The translations under genes were made by a program, and so were the position numbers. Under the pieces are notes generated by a model. That model was given only the letters and a program-made list of their open reading frames with translations, had not been told where the DNA came from and ran no database searches. 64,000 bases of DNA from Rikenellaceae bacterium (GTDB lineage: Bacteria; Bacteroidota; Bacteroidia; Bacteroidales; Rikenellaceae): the NCBI GenBank assembly GCA_015060015.1, contig SUZG01000004.1:1-64000 (forward strand). Direction: 5' to 3'. Positions within the stretch are counted from its first letter, which is position 1, and each line of letters begins with the position of its first letter. Positions 1 through 7,109 of the stretch are shown here, one piece after another.

Positions 1-121
1 CTGGGTTGAGAACAAGTTGAACAACAGACCCAGAAAGAGGCTTGGTTATCTCACACCAAATGAGAAATTTAATTCAATATTAACAAATTAGAATTCGATT
101 GCATTTGCAAGTTGAATTCGC
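1..121 (+). mobile_element. Right end of an IS30-family insertion sequence (partial)
   Basis: The window opens inside an insertion sequence: the last codons of an IS30-type transposase are followed by about 30 bases that probably hold the right terminal inverted repeat (about 93-121). The left end lies outside the window, so the repeat pair and target duplication cannot be checked and the outer limit is approximate. The next gene, an AraC regulator, starts about 125 bp further on and appears intact. Confidence 0.6.
2..91 (+). CDS. IS30-family transposase, C-terminal end only
   Basis: Reading from base 2 gives 29 codons and a TAG stop at 89-91. The peptide contains LNNRPRKRLGYLTPNEKF, the typical C-terminal signature of IS30-family DDE transposases, which in E. 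coli IS30 reads as a similar NHRPRKCLGYRTP string. The DDE catalytic residues would lie upstream of the window. Whether the full element is intact cannot be told from this piece. Confidence 0.7.
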   Translation, partial: WVENKLNNRPRKRLGYLTPNEKFNSILTN

Positions 122-215
122 CTTTTAAGGATGTGATATTTTGCATAAGTTCTATGTAATTGGTATATTTTTCGGAAAAAATGCGTTTTGGATGATAAAT
201 ATATCGTATTTTAGG

Positions 216-223
216 TATATTTG
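216..223 (+). promoter_or_regulatory. Candidate -7 box of the AraC-type regulator gene
   Basis: TATATTTG matches the Bacteroidota -7 consensus TAnnTTTG and lies 23 bp before the ATG at 247. No TTG is at the usual distance upstream, so only the -7 element is supported. Confidence 0.4.
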
Positions 224-246
224 CGAATAATTTCAAGCATAGTAAT

Positions 247-1140
247 ATGACAAAAATGGCATCTTCGTTGAATTGGCGTGAGTATATAGAACGAGTAACG
301 CCGCCCAATCGTCGTATCGGTACCGATGTGATGTTGCTGGACGATGATAGATTTATAGAGAGGGTGAAATCTTTCATCAGGAACGAGCCCTTCAAGACAG
401 ATATGACAATTGCGATATTCTGCGAGCAGGGCGAGATGTCGTTGAAAATCAATATGAAAGAGTATCAGGTCGTTGCACCGGCAATGGTGATTATCCTTGC
501 AGAACAGATATGTGAGCCTGTGTCGCACTCTGATGATCTTCGAGGGCGTGTAATTGTTATGTCGCGGGAGTTTACCGATGGCCTTTTCGTGAGTTTTGGA
601 GATACCATTCCGCTGTACTCTTCGGTTTATAATAATCCGGTTATAACGATGGAGGGCGATAGTTTTGTGTTTAATCAATATTACGATCTGTTGCAAAATC
701 TGGCCTGCTCGCCTAATAAAGAGTTTAAGTTGCAGTCAGCACACCATCTGACGCTGTCGATGTTCTATGGCTATTCCCATACGAAACACGACTCAAATAA
801 TCGGATTTTAACATCTCGTCAGGAGGAAATTTATTCCAATTTTATTGATGTGCTGCAAGCTAACTATCGCAAGAATAGGGAGATAAACTTTTATGCACAG
901 AGGCTGTGCATTACGCCGAAGCATCTTTCGCAGGTTGTAAAAGATATTTCGGGGCGTAGTGCGAGGGCCATTATCGACGAGTATGTGATATCGGAAGCGA
1001 AGGCGTTGCTGTACTCCACGACAAGCAGCGTTCAGCAGATTAGCGATGCTCTGAATTTCCCTTCGCAGTCGGTTTTTGGCAAGTATTTCAAGCGTATGAC
1101 GGGCAAATCGCCCAAAGAGTACCGCAAACAACCGATGTAG
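247..1140 (+). CDS. AraC-family transcriptional regulator
   Basis: This 297-residue protein has a C-terminal AraC-type double helix-turn-helix (about residues 195-295). It includes the segment FYAQRLCITPKHLSQVVK and the closing motif FGKYFKRMTGKSPKEYR, typical of the second HTH. The N-terminal 180 residues look like the cupin-type sensing half found in many Bacteroidota AraC proteins, but no ligand can be predicted. ATG 247 is used; ATG 256 is an alternative. The gene stands alone between the IS30 remnant and the convergent znu genes, so its target is not evident. It could equally be an orphan regulator acting elsewhere. Confidence 0.88.
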   Translation: MTKMASSLNWREYIERVTPPNRRIGTDVMLLDDDRFIERVKSFIRNEPFKTDMTIAIFCEQGEMSLKINMKEYQVVAPAMVIILAEQICEPVSHSDDLRGRVIVMSREFTDGLFVSFGDTIPLYSSVYNNPVITMEGDSFVFNQYYDLLQNLACSPNKEFKLQSAHHLTLSMFYGYSHTKHDSNNRILTSRQEEIYSNFIDVLQANYRKNREINFYAQRLCITPKHLSQVVKDISGRSARAIIDEYVISEAKALLYSTTSSVQQISDALNFPSQSVFGKYFKRMTGKSPKEYRKQPM

Positions 1141-1156
1141 TTTTTGCGATGGCTCG

Positions 1157-1939
1157 CTACTCGTGGTCGTGGCAGCAGTCGCCGGAGTGATGTTCCAAAA
1201 CGGTGTGGGGAATATGGCCGTGCGAGAGTATCTGAATAGGGCAGTTATAGTTCTCTAACTGCTCGGCTGTCAGCATGTTAGAGTCGTGGCGATGCACCGT
1301 GCGATTGACGCAGATAATGCTCTTTACAACGCTTGTTATTGTTCCCAAATCGTGCGATACAATCATTATGGCCATACGCTGGCTGAGCTGTCGCACCATA
1401 TTGTAGAACTCATATTCAAAGCGGTTATCAACGAAATTTGTCGGCTCGTCCAAAATCAGCAGACGAGGCTCCGAGATGATAGCACGACAGAGCAGGGCAC
1501 GCTGTAACTGACCTCCCGACACCTCGCCTATGGGACGCGATGCAAGGTCGGCGATACCCATCTTGTCAAGCATCTCGCTTGCGAGAGCCTTATCCTCTCG
1601 GCTGTAACGCCCCAAGAAGCCCTTTTCGGTCTGCAAGCCCGACAATACAACCTCCTCCAACGATATCGGAAATCGTGTGTCAAACTCCGACACCTGCGGC
1701 ATATAGCCTATCTTGTAGTGATTTTTCTTGCGTAACGAGTCGTCGATGATAATCTCGCCGCTATGCGGGATACTACCCATAATAGCCTTCACGAGAGTTG
1801 TTTTCCCACCTCCGTTGGGGCCGATGATACCGACGAGGTCGTCGTTGTAGATATCCAGATTTACGCCTTCAAGGGCAGGATAACCATCGTAGGCAACACC
1901 TATGTTGCGTAGTGATATTATGGCGTTACGGCTGTTCAT
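1157..1939 (-). CDS. znuC: Zinc/manganese ABC transporter, ATP-binding protein (ZnuC-like)
   Basis: This 260-residue ABC ATPase would energise uptake of a divalent metal, most likely zinc. It has Walker A GPNGGGKTT, signature LSGGQ-like VSGGQLQRALL, Walker B LLILDEPT and the switch His in IVSHD. The start is ATG 1939 (MNSRNAIISLRN), 8 bp after the znuA stop; an upstream extension overlapping znuA is in frame but lacks family similarity. The last 20 residues are rich in His and Cys (for example HHSGDCCHDHE), a possible metal-binding tail beyond the ATPase core. No permease gene follows; a matching permease lies at 50008-50826. Confidence 0.9.
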   Translation of the reverse strand: MNSRNAIISLRNIGVAYDGYPALEGVNLDIYNDDLVGIIGPNGGGKTTLVKAIMGSIPHSGEIIIDDSLRKKNHYKIGYMPQVSEFDTRFPISLEEVVLSGLQTEKGFLGRYSREDKALASEMLDKMGIADLASRPIGEVSGGQLQRALLCRAIISEPRLLILDEPTNFVDNRFEYEFYNMVRQLSQRMAIMIVSHDLGTITSVVKSIICVNRTVHRHDSNMLTAEQLENYNCPIQILSHGHIPHTVLEHHSGDCCHDHE

Positions 1940-1947
1940 ATTGTGGG

Positions 1948-2880
1948 TTATTTGCCTGTGATATAGTTTGTTATGTTGGTTATGTTGCGGATTACATCCT
2001 CCTCTAACGGATTGAACTCCTGACACTCGATATTCATATCTTTGGCAATGATTTCCACCGTAGAACGAGGGTATTGCGTCTGGTAAAGCAGACACTTTAC
2101 ACCCTTGGCACCGGCCTCCTCGATGATATGGGCTATATGCTTGGCCGATGGCTCCTTGCCGTCGCTTTCAATAGCTATCTGCTCTATGCCGTAGGCTCGT
2201 GAAAAGTAGGTTAGGGCAGGGTGGTAGATGACAAACGCCTTTGCCGAAGATGCCTCGCACAGCTCCATGCACTTTACGTCTAACTCGTTGAGTCTGTGAA
2301 TAAAATCGTTATAGGCGTCGGTGTATTTCGTTGAGTCGGGCCACTCTGCGATGATAGCCTCATAAGCGTTGCGAGCCATCGCCTTCAACTCGCGTGGCGA
2401 TGTCCAGATATGCGGGTCGATGCCGTGAGAGTGGGCGTGGTGTGCGTGGTCGCAATTATCCTCTTCGCAATGATGCTCGGTGGCGTGATTATCAGCGTGG
2501 TTATCGGAATGGTTATCGGAATGGTTATGCGAGCAAGAGCCTTCAATCAGCTCTATGCCATGGCTTAAATTTATGATAAGTTTTTGATTTTCTATTCGTT
2601 GCGTCAGCGAATTCTCGAAGGTAATCAGCCCTGTCGAGAAAATCATCTTCGCCTCATTCAGCCCTATAATCTGCTTTGGGGTAGGCTCAAAACTTTCGGG
2701 ACTTGCTCCCGCAGGCACGAGCACCTCAACACGAAAATCATCGCCTGTAATCTGCTCGACGATATATTTTAGAGGCTGAATCGTAACAACAAAATCAGCT
2801 TGCGAGCTGACTTTTTCGCTACCACAAGCCGCCAGCAGTAGGGCAGTCACCGCTACGCATATTGAGTGAAAAATCTTCAT
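1948..2880 (-). CDS. znuA: Metal ABC transporter substrate-binding lipoprotein (ZnuA-like)
   Basis: This 310-residue cluster A-I solute-binding protein starts with a lipoprotein signal (AVTALLLAACGSEK; lipidated Cys about residue 19), so it should be membrane-anchored in the periplasm. Around residues 115-155 it has a flexible loop very rich in His, Asp and Glu, with repeated DNH units and HAHHAHSHG. This is the hallmark of zinc-specific ZnuA proteins rather than manganese binders. Candidate metal ligands include the His in GIDPHIW and in VIYHPALTYF. It forms an operon with znuC. A TATCTTTG -7 box lies upstream at 2906-2913 on the minus strand. Confidence 0.92.
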   Translation of the reverse strand: MKIFHSICVAVTALLLAACGSEKVSSQADFVVTIQPLKYIVEQITGDDFRVEVLVPAGASPESFEPTPKQIIGLNEAKMIFSTGLITFENSLTQRIENQKLIINLSHGIELIEGSCSHNHSDNHSDNHADNHATEHHCEEDNCDHAHHAHSHGIDPHIWTSPRELKAMARNAYEAIIAEWPDSTKYTDAYNDFIHRLNELDVKCMELCEASSAKAFVIYHPALTYFSRAYGIEQIAIESDGKEPSAKHIAHIIEEAGAKGVKCLLYQTQYPRSTVEIIAKDMNIECQEFNPLEEDVIRNITNITNYITGK

Positions 2881-2905
2881 AATAAGTCAATCTGTTTAGT
2901 TGTGA

Positions 2906-2913
2906 CAAAGATA
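2906..2913 (-). promoter_or_regulatory. Candidate -7 box of the znuA-znuC operon
   Basis: On the minus strand this reads TATCTTTG, matching TAnnTTTG, about 26 bp before the znuA ATG. No clear -33 TTG is at the expected distance. No Zur-like palindrome was recognised. Confidence 0.45.
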
Positions 2914-2946
2914 CAAATTTTGCATCAAGATGTGTCGTCGAAGAAC

Positions 2947-2977
2947 AAAAAAGTCCGACTTTGCAGCCGGACTTTTT
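2947..2977 (-). terminator. Intrinsic terminator after the DUF1080 gene
   Basis: A perfect inverted repeat, AAAAAGTCCG and CGGACTTTTT, surrounds a 10-base loop about 20 bp past the stop of the DUF1080 gene. It has T-runs on both strands. It separates that gene from znuA. Confidence 0.8.
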
Positions 2978-2996
2978 ATCTATACAACCTCAACGA

Positions 2997-4289
2997 TTAG
3001 AGCTTTGTGAGATTGAGGTTACGCCACGATACCTTGATGACATCGCGGTCGTGAATCTGCAACATAATACGGCCTGTGCTTGCACCAAAAACGGGGTCAT
3101 TGATGTCAATCATCTCCTCGCCGTTAAGCCAAGTCTTTACATTATCGCCCTCAACACGCAGACGCAGGGTGTTCCACTCGCCCTCCTTCAGGATATTCTC
3201 CTTCTCGTCAGGAATCTGAATCAACCAACCACGACCATAAGACTCGTAGATAGCACCTGTGTCGTTACCCTTAGGAGCAACCTCGCACTGCCAGCCATTT
3301 ACTACATTACTCTCGTAGCCGCCGTGAACAAATGAGTGGAAGAACAAACCAGAGTTGCCGTTAGCCTCCTGCTTGAACTCTACTGTAAGGTCAAAATCCT
3401 TGTAATACTCGCGTGTGCCGAGGTAGCCATACTGCTTTGCCTCGCCATTCTCGGTTACAAGGTTACCCTCGCTGTCAACCGATGCCTTGATGCAACCGAA
3501 AGCCTCCCAGCCGGTCAAATCCTTGCCATTGAACAACGATACAGTCTCGCCAGCCTTCTTGGGCAACTCCTTGATCTTGATGTTGCGGAATGATGCGGGG
3601 TCGCCGTGGTCCTGCAAGCAGAGAACGCCCTCGTGAGCCAAGCCATACTCTGTGGCATTGCCCCATTTGCCGCTGGCCTTGCGAGCAAACCAGTCATCGG
3701 TCCAAGCCTCAAACTCCAAAATCTTCTCGCCATTGAGCCAGTGCTCTACGTGGCCGTTGTCAAACACGATTTTTGATGTGTTCCACTCGCCAACGGGATT
3801 AACGTGCATCTTCTCATAATCAGGCAGATACATAGCGTAATCTACGCCTAACTTCTGCCACTCCTCCAACTTCGCGGGAGCATTAACCTCTTCCCAACCC
3901 TCGTTGTCGATAAGCTGATACTCGGGGCCAGTAACGTAGGGAACCTCGTAGCGAGGATGCTCAACAACGTGATACAACATACCGCTGTTGCCACCGTGAG
4001 TAAGCTTCCAATCCCATACAAGCTCAAAATTTGCGAACTTCTTGTCTGTTACGATGTAACCAGAGCCGTCAGAACCCTCGCCAGATGCCTGAATACAGCC
4101 ATCTACAACGTGCCAGCCTCCGATGAGTGAGTCGCAGTTGAAAGAGCGCCAGCCATCAAGTGTCTTGCCATCAAAAAGGAGCTGCCAGCCCTCTGCCTCC
4201 TCGGCAGCGGTGAGGCGGTTGTGCGATTGGCACGATGCCATACCGGCTACAAGTGCCGAAATGGCTACAAATGTCATAATTTTTCTCAT
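2997..4289 (-). CDS. Lipoprotein with two DUF1080 (3-keto-disaccharide hydrolase-like) domains
   Basis: This 430-residue exported protein has a lipoprotein signal peptide (ALVAGMASCQSHNR, Cys about 20). Two tandem copies of the DUF1080 beta-sandwich follow. The first begins near residue 33 with LLFDGKTLDGW and the second near 250 with SLFNGKDLTGW; each ends with a DRDV- or DHGDPASFRNIKI-type segment. The family is related to laminin G/concanavalin-like folds, and some members hydrolyse 3-keto-glycosides. It is common in Bacteroidota near sugar oxidoreductases, but none are adjacent here. The gene is monocistronic, with a terminator at 2947-2977. Substrate unknown. Confidence 0.85.
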   Translation of the reverse strand: MRKIMTFVAISALVAGMASCQSHNRLTAAEEAEGWQLLFDGKTLDGWRSFNCDSLIGGWHVVDGCIQASGEGSDGSGYIVTDKKFANFELVWDWKLTHGGNSGMLYHVVEHPRYEVPYVTGPEYQLIDNEGWEEVNAPAKLEEWQKLGVDYAMYLPDYEKMHVNPVGEWNTSKIVFDNGHVEHWLNGEKILEFEAWTDDWFARKASGKWGNATEYGLAHEGVLCLQDHGDPASFRNIKIKELPKKAGETVSLFNGKDLTGWEAFGCIKASVDSEGNLVTENGEAKQYGYLGTREYYKDFDLTVEFKQEANGNSGLFFHSFVHGGYESNVVNGWQCEVAPKGNDTGAIYESYGRGWLIQIPDEKENILKEGEWNTLRLRVEGDNVKTWLNGEEMIDINDPVFGASTGRIMLQIHDRDVIKVSWRNLNLTKL

Positions 4290-4310
4290 AAAGTTTTGGT
4301 TTTTAGTTGT

Positions 4311-4892
4311 TTATATTATTTTGTGTTTGATATATCGAGCTTTCAATATATACGATTTATCACTATTGCAAGCCGCAAGAATCAACCCTTTACAGCGGTC
4401 GTTCAGGCGGTCGATGTCGTGAGTGTGGGGTAGTGTGCTACTGTACCACGCCTCCCAGGTAGTATCATCTGTTGCCATAAGTGCGTGATTACAAGCATAT
4501 CCCAAAATTGTTTTCTCGCCACCAATCAGCATCCAGTTGCGTGAACTTCCCTCCACAAAGCAGGCGTCAGTCGTTGTCTTGATGGGACTGTATTCGCCGT
4601 CAAACAGACTCAATGATACCTCGTGACTGCAAGTAATCTCATAGCAGTAGCCGTTTTTGCCTCGCGTGTGGTAGGTTGTATCGACTTTGAGATGCAGAAA
4701 GTCGGTTTTCCCCAAATAAGTGCGGTCGTAAACAACCGACAACTGCGTCGCCGAGGGGATATTTTCTAAACTTTTTGCCTCTGAATATATAGCCGTATGA
4801 CCCTCGCCATATCCTATGGACGATAGGTAGATGGCAAAAACTATCAGTATAATAACACCTGACGTGCTTATGATATGCTGTAATTTATTCAT
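4311..4892 (-). CDS. GLPGLI-family-like secreted protein
   Basis: This 193-residue protein has an N-terminal hydrophobic segment (about residues 10-26) that acts as a signal or anchor. Its C-terminal half resembles the Bacteroidota GLPGLI family: KTILGYACNHALMAT corresponds to the usual K-x-I-x-GY-x-C-x-x-A motif, WEAWYSSTLP to the x-AWYT-x-x-IP motif, and CKGLILAA stands where GLPGLIL is expected. The last motif is degenerate, so assignment is by overall pattern. The role of the family is unknown. It lies 21 bp downstream of nothing co-directional except the DUF1080 start at 4289, so the two could be co-transcribed. Confidence 0.6.
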   Translation of the reverse strand: MNKLQHIISTSGVIILIVFAIYLSSIGYGEGHTAIYSEAKSLENIPSATQLSVVYDRTYLGKTDFLHLKVDTTYHTRGKNGYCYEITCSHEVSLSLFDGEYSPIKTTTDACFVEGSSRNWMLIGGEKTILGYACNHALMATDDTTWEAWYSSTLPHTHDIDRLNDRCKGLILAACNSDKSYILKARYIKHKII

Positions 4893-4940
4893 ATCCAGTT
4901 ATTGAGGCTGTCGTGACCCGTATCAGCCGCTTGCATCACA

Positions 4941-4948
4941 CAAAATTA
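4941..4948 (-). promoter_or_regulatory. Candidate -7 box of the GLPGLI-like gene
   Basis: On the minus strand this reads TAATTTTG, matching TAnnTTTG, about 48 bp before the start at 4892. No convincing -33 element is seen. The rest of 4893-5168 is AT-rich and holds no gene I can support. Confidence 0.35.
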
Positions 4949-5168
4949 CAGAAAAATATTTATTTATGGTATAAATATCGCCTGTAATACACAAAAAAGA
5001 GCAAAACCGGCAGTAGAGTACCTTATAATAATATAGACTATTGTTTGATGTAATACTTATCTTATGTTAAAAATTGAAGAGGGTAATACTGTCATAGTGT
5101 GATGCTGGAGTATATTTTGATTATATAAGGTGCTGGTAGCCGATTAACAAAGGATTTTCAAATAGCAT

Positions 5169-5615
5169 CTACTTGTGCATATCGTAGCTCTCAAATGTGT
5201 TGTCGTCAAACAAGACTACGATTCGCTTGATACCTCCTTTTGAGGCTGTGCTGGGCGATGCTATGCCGAATGTTGATTCAATTTGAGCAGCGATAGCTTG
5301 TTTTGGTGAATTTTCAGCATCGCCATTTTTTGCGTCAGCCGGAGGATTGGTCATGTCCGGAGAAAATATCGCATTCTCGGAGAGTTGAGCATCTTCGCTT
5401 GAACTGGCACGATACATCTGGTCACTCTCCAAAAGCAACCAATCGGGATTGATATTGGGAAAGCGACGCAGAATCTTTTGGACTAAATCGAAACTCGGCT
5501 TATTTCGGCCGGCGAGAATATGAGATATTCCCGATGGCTGTATTCCCAACAATTCAGCAAGGCGACTTGAAGTCAAGCCTTCATTTTTCATCAAAACAAG
5601 CAATTTTTCGCGCAT
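5169..5615 (-). CDS. XRE-family HTH transcriptional regulator
   Basis: This 148-residue protein has an N-terminal Cro/C1-type HTH (about residues 5-60). The segment LAELLGIQPSGISHILAGR is the helix-turn-helix, and INPDWLLLES is the usual closing motif. The C-terminal half (residues 70-148) is polar and low in complexity, ending in a short conserved-looking IKRIVVLFDDNTFESYDM stretch. A consensus Bacteroidota promoter (5631-5662) lies just upstream, and its -7 box overlaps one of several TTACAnnTGTAA-type palindromes. Autoregulation is therefore a reasonable inference. Neighbouring genes do not reveal a target. Confidence 0.85.
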   Translation of the reverse strand: MREKLLVLMKNEGLTSSRLAELLGIQPSGISHILAGRNKPSFDLVQKILRRFPNINPDWLLLESDQMYRASSSEDAQLSENAIFSPDMTNPPADAKNGDAENSPKQAIAAQIESTFGIASPSTASKGGIKRIVVLFDDNTFESYDMHK

Positions 5616-5627
5616 AATCCATATTTT

Positions 5628-5639
5628 TTACAAATATAA
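5628..5639. promoter_or_regulatory. TTACAnnTGTAA-like operator candidate 1 (one mismatch)
   Basis: TTACAAATATAA differs from TTACAnnTGTAA at one position. It overlaps the -7 box of the XRE gene, where a bound repressor would block transcription. Confidence 0.4.
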
Positions 5640-5662
5640 AACATTTTTCTTTTGTAACCAAA
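5631..5662 (-). promoter_or_regulatory. Promoter of the XRE regulator gene
   Basis: On the minus strand, TTTG (complement of 5659-5662), a 20-bp spacer and TATATTTG (complement of 5631-5638) match the Bacteroidota consensus. The -7 box lies inside the palindrome-like sequence 5628-5639 and is 16 bp before the start codon. Confidence 0.65.
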
Positions 5663-5704
5663 GAAAATACACAAAAGTAAAACTTGTAGAGTTGTTAACA
5701 GTAG

Positions 5705-5716
5705 TTACAATTGTAA
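5705..5716. promoter_or_regulatory. TTACAnnTGTAA operator candidate 2 (perfect palindrome)
   Basis: TTACAATTGTAA is its own reverse complement over all 12 bp. It lies about 90 bp upstream of the XRE start codon. Confidence 0.45.
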
Positions 5717-6041
5717 TGATATTAATTATAGTAAAAAAGCTGAATATATAAAGCTTAAACCTTTACTTTAATCTGATATGTGTAAAATTACTGATAATGA
5801 GTATGTTGTATATTGTAAAAATGTCTAATATACGTATTGTGTATGATATGGGGCAAATATGGCTATATCCTATATCTTTAACTTTATATAGAATTTGTAA
5901 AACGCTGATTATAGTGTAGTTATATATTGAAAGTTTAGTCTTTGAATAGCGTCTGTTTTTCATTGGAATAGAACCAGTACTACCCTGCTGGCTGTATTTA
6001 CGCTTGTAAATTGTTAACATATATTGCACGACTCTTTATTT

Positions 6042-6053
6042 ATACAAATGTAA
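6042..6053. promoter_or_regulatory. TTACAnnTGTAA-like operator candidate 3 (one mismatch)
   Basis: ATACAAATGTAA keeps the TACA/TGTA arms. Its minus strand also contains TACATTTG, which fits the TAnnTTTG -7 consensus, so it could be a promoter element, an operator, or both. Confidence 0.35.
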
Positions 6054-6084
6054 AACGTATATTAATTTTACTTTTGTATAATTG

Positions 6085-6108
6085 TTACAAATGTAATTAC
6101 AGATGTAA
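6085..6108. promoter_or_regulatory. Tandem pair of TTACAnnTGTAA operator candidates
   Basis: Two 12-bp sites abut exactly: TTACAAATGTAA (6085-6096) and TTACAGATGTAA (6097-6108), both with perfect five-base arms. The minus strand of the first includes TACATTTG, with TTTG 21 bp upstream, resembling a promoter reading toward the XRE gene. Confidence 0.45.
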
Positions 6109-6209
6109 AATAGTGACAAAATTCACGATTTTTATGGATAATCAGACTTACTAACCAGCAAGATATTGTTGATAACTTTTTTGACGCGATATTATGTTAA
6201 AAATAAAGT

Positions 6210-6245
6210 ATAGCGGGATAGCTGAAATCTCAACTACCCCGCTAT
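6210..6245 (-). terminator. Terminator of the HIT-family gene
   Basis: ATAGCGGG and CCCGCTAT form a stem around a 20-base loop about 35 bp past the HIT stop. On the minus strand a T-rich stretch follows. Confidence 0.6.
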
Positions 6246-6279
6246 TTTACAACGAGTTATATAATTGTAAACACTATGT

Positions 6280-6666
6280 TTATAACTCGATACTCTTGGC
6301 GATTTTTGCGAACTCTTCTGGCGTTAATTTGAGCTTTTCACGGCGGAAATCAACATCATTTTCGCTGTTCATTGGTATCAAATGGATGTGTGCGTGTGCT
6401 ACTTCAAGGCCCAGAACGACCGTTGCAACCTTTTTGCATCCTGTTTGCTCCTTAATCTTGCACGCTACCCTCTTGGCGAATTTAATCATTCCTGCGAGTG
6501 TCTCGTCGTCCAAATCGTAGAAGTAATCCACCTCAACTTTTGGAACTACCAATGTATGCCCTTTTGCCAATGGGTTGATGTCGAGGAATGCGTAATACTT
6601 CTCATCCTCGGCTACCTTATAGCTCGGAATCTCCCCTGCTATAATCTTTGAAAATATTGTTGCCAT
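6280..6666 (-). CDS. HIT-family protein (histidine-triad nucleotide hydrolase)
   Basis: This 128-residue protein belongs to the Hint-like histidine-triad family, which hydrolyses purine nucleoside phosphoramidates or related nucleotide substrates. The catalytic triad HAHIHLIP is at about residues 94-101, and the N-terminal CKIIAGEIPSYKVAEDE-like segment is present with Ser in place of the usual Cys (TIFSKIIAGEIPSYKV). Length fits the family. The gene is the last of a minus-strand set with the small membrane protein (42 bp upstream) and the (p)ppGpp enzyme. A terminator follows at 6210-6245. Confidence 0.93.
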   Translation of the reverse strand: MATIFSKIIAGEIPSYKVAEDEKYYAFLDINPLAKGHTLVVPKVEVDYFYDLDDETLAGMIKFAKRVACKIKEQTGCKKVATVVLGLEVAHAHIHLIPMNSENDVDFRREKLKLTPEEFAKIAKSIEL

Positions 6667-6708
6667 AACTTTTCTTATGTTTGTGTTTGCAAAAATTGTA
6701 TCGAGTTC

Positions 6709-7101
6709 CTACTCCTCCCACTTTGGTTTGAGTATCTCGGAGTATATAACGGCCTTCTCCATTGAAAAGTCCTTTATAATATCGTTGATTTGGCCAGAAT
6801 CGGTGTTGTCTTCAACTTGCGGCTCATTTGTCTTTGAGGCACTGATCTCCTTCTTCGGTGCGAGAACAGGTGTTGTAGCTGTGTTTTTTGCCATTGCGGG
6901 TTGTTTTTTCACCCTTGAAGTCGGCTTTATGGGGGGCTCTTCTCCGAATATTTCACGCAATTGACGATCCAGCTCGGTTTTCGGGTCCTCCTGTGGGCTC
7001 TTCTGCCCCGCATTACCCCGCTTTTTACGAGCCTTATCCTCTTTGCGTGCGAATGATATGATGACGCTTGCTATTGCGAGAAATATCCAAAAATTATCCA
7101 T
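6709..7101 (-). CDS. Small membrane-anchored protein of unknown function
   Basis: This 130-residue protein has one N-terminal membrane segment (about residues 3-19, FWIFLAIASVIISFA). A highly charged, Lys/Pro-rich and probably disordered region follows. It ends in the compact segment MEKAVIYSEILKPKWEE, a C-terminal motif I associate with small Bacteroidota membrane proteins. It lies 8 bp downstream of the (p)ppGpp synthetase/hydrolase stop, suggesting co-transcription. Function is not known. Confidence 0.75.
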   Translation of the reverse strand: MDNFWIFLAIASVIISFARKEDKARKKRGNAGQKSPQEDPKTELDRQLREIFGEEPPIKPTSRVKKQPAMAKNTATTPVLAPKKEISASKTNEPQVEDNTDSGQINDIIKDFSMEKAVIYSEILKPKWEE

Positions 7102-7109
7102 ATCTGCTG

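Larger units (their letters stand above)
5616..6279. other. 664-bp AT-rich intergenic region with repeated palindromes, no supported gene
   Basis: The stretch between the XRE regulator and the HIT gene is very AT-rich and has no ORF with protein-like composition. It holds a promoter for the XRE gene, five TTACAnnTGTAA-like palindromes (listed separately), and the terminator of the HIT gene at 6210-6245. Open frames at 5763-6029 and 6194-6520 look like chance. Confidence 0.7.

Noticed and set aside
1940..2095. 52-residue N-terminal extension of ZnuC
   Set aside because: Lies within the znuA coding region in another frame; the family N-terminus begins at ATG 1939.
2394..2576. Short plus-strand frame rich in Arg and Gly over znuA
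   Set aside because: It is the complement of the His-rich repeat in znuA and has no independent support.
5763..6029. 88-codon frame in the XRE-HIT spacer
   Set aside because: Extremely Ile/Tyr-rich as expected from random AT-rich DNA, overlaps operator-like repeats and lacks a ribosome-binding site.
6194..6520. 108-codon plus-strand frame over the HIT gene
   Set aside because: Mostly antisense to the well-supported HIT coding sequence.
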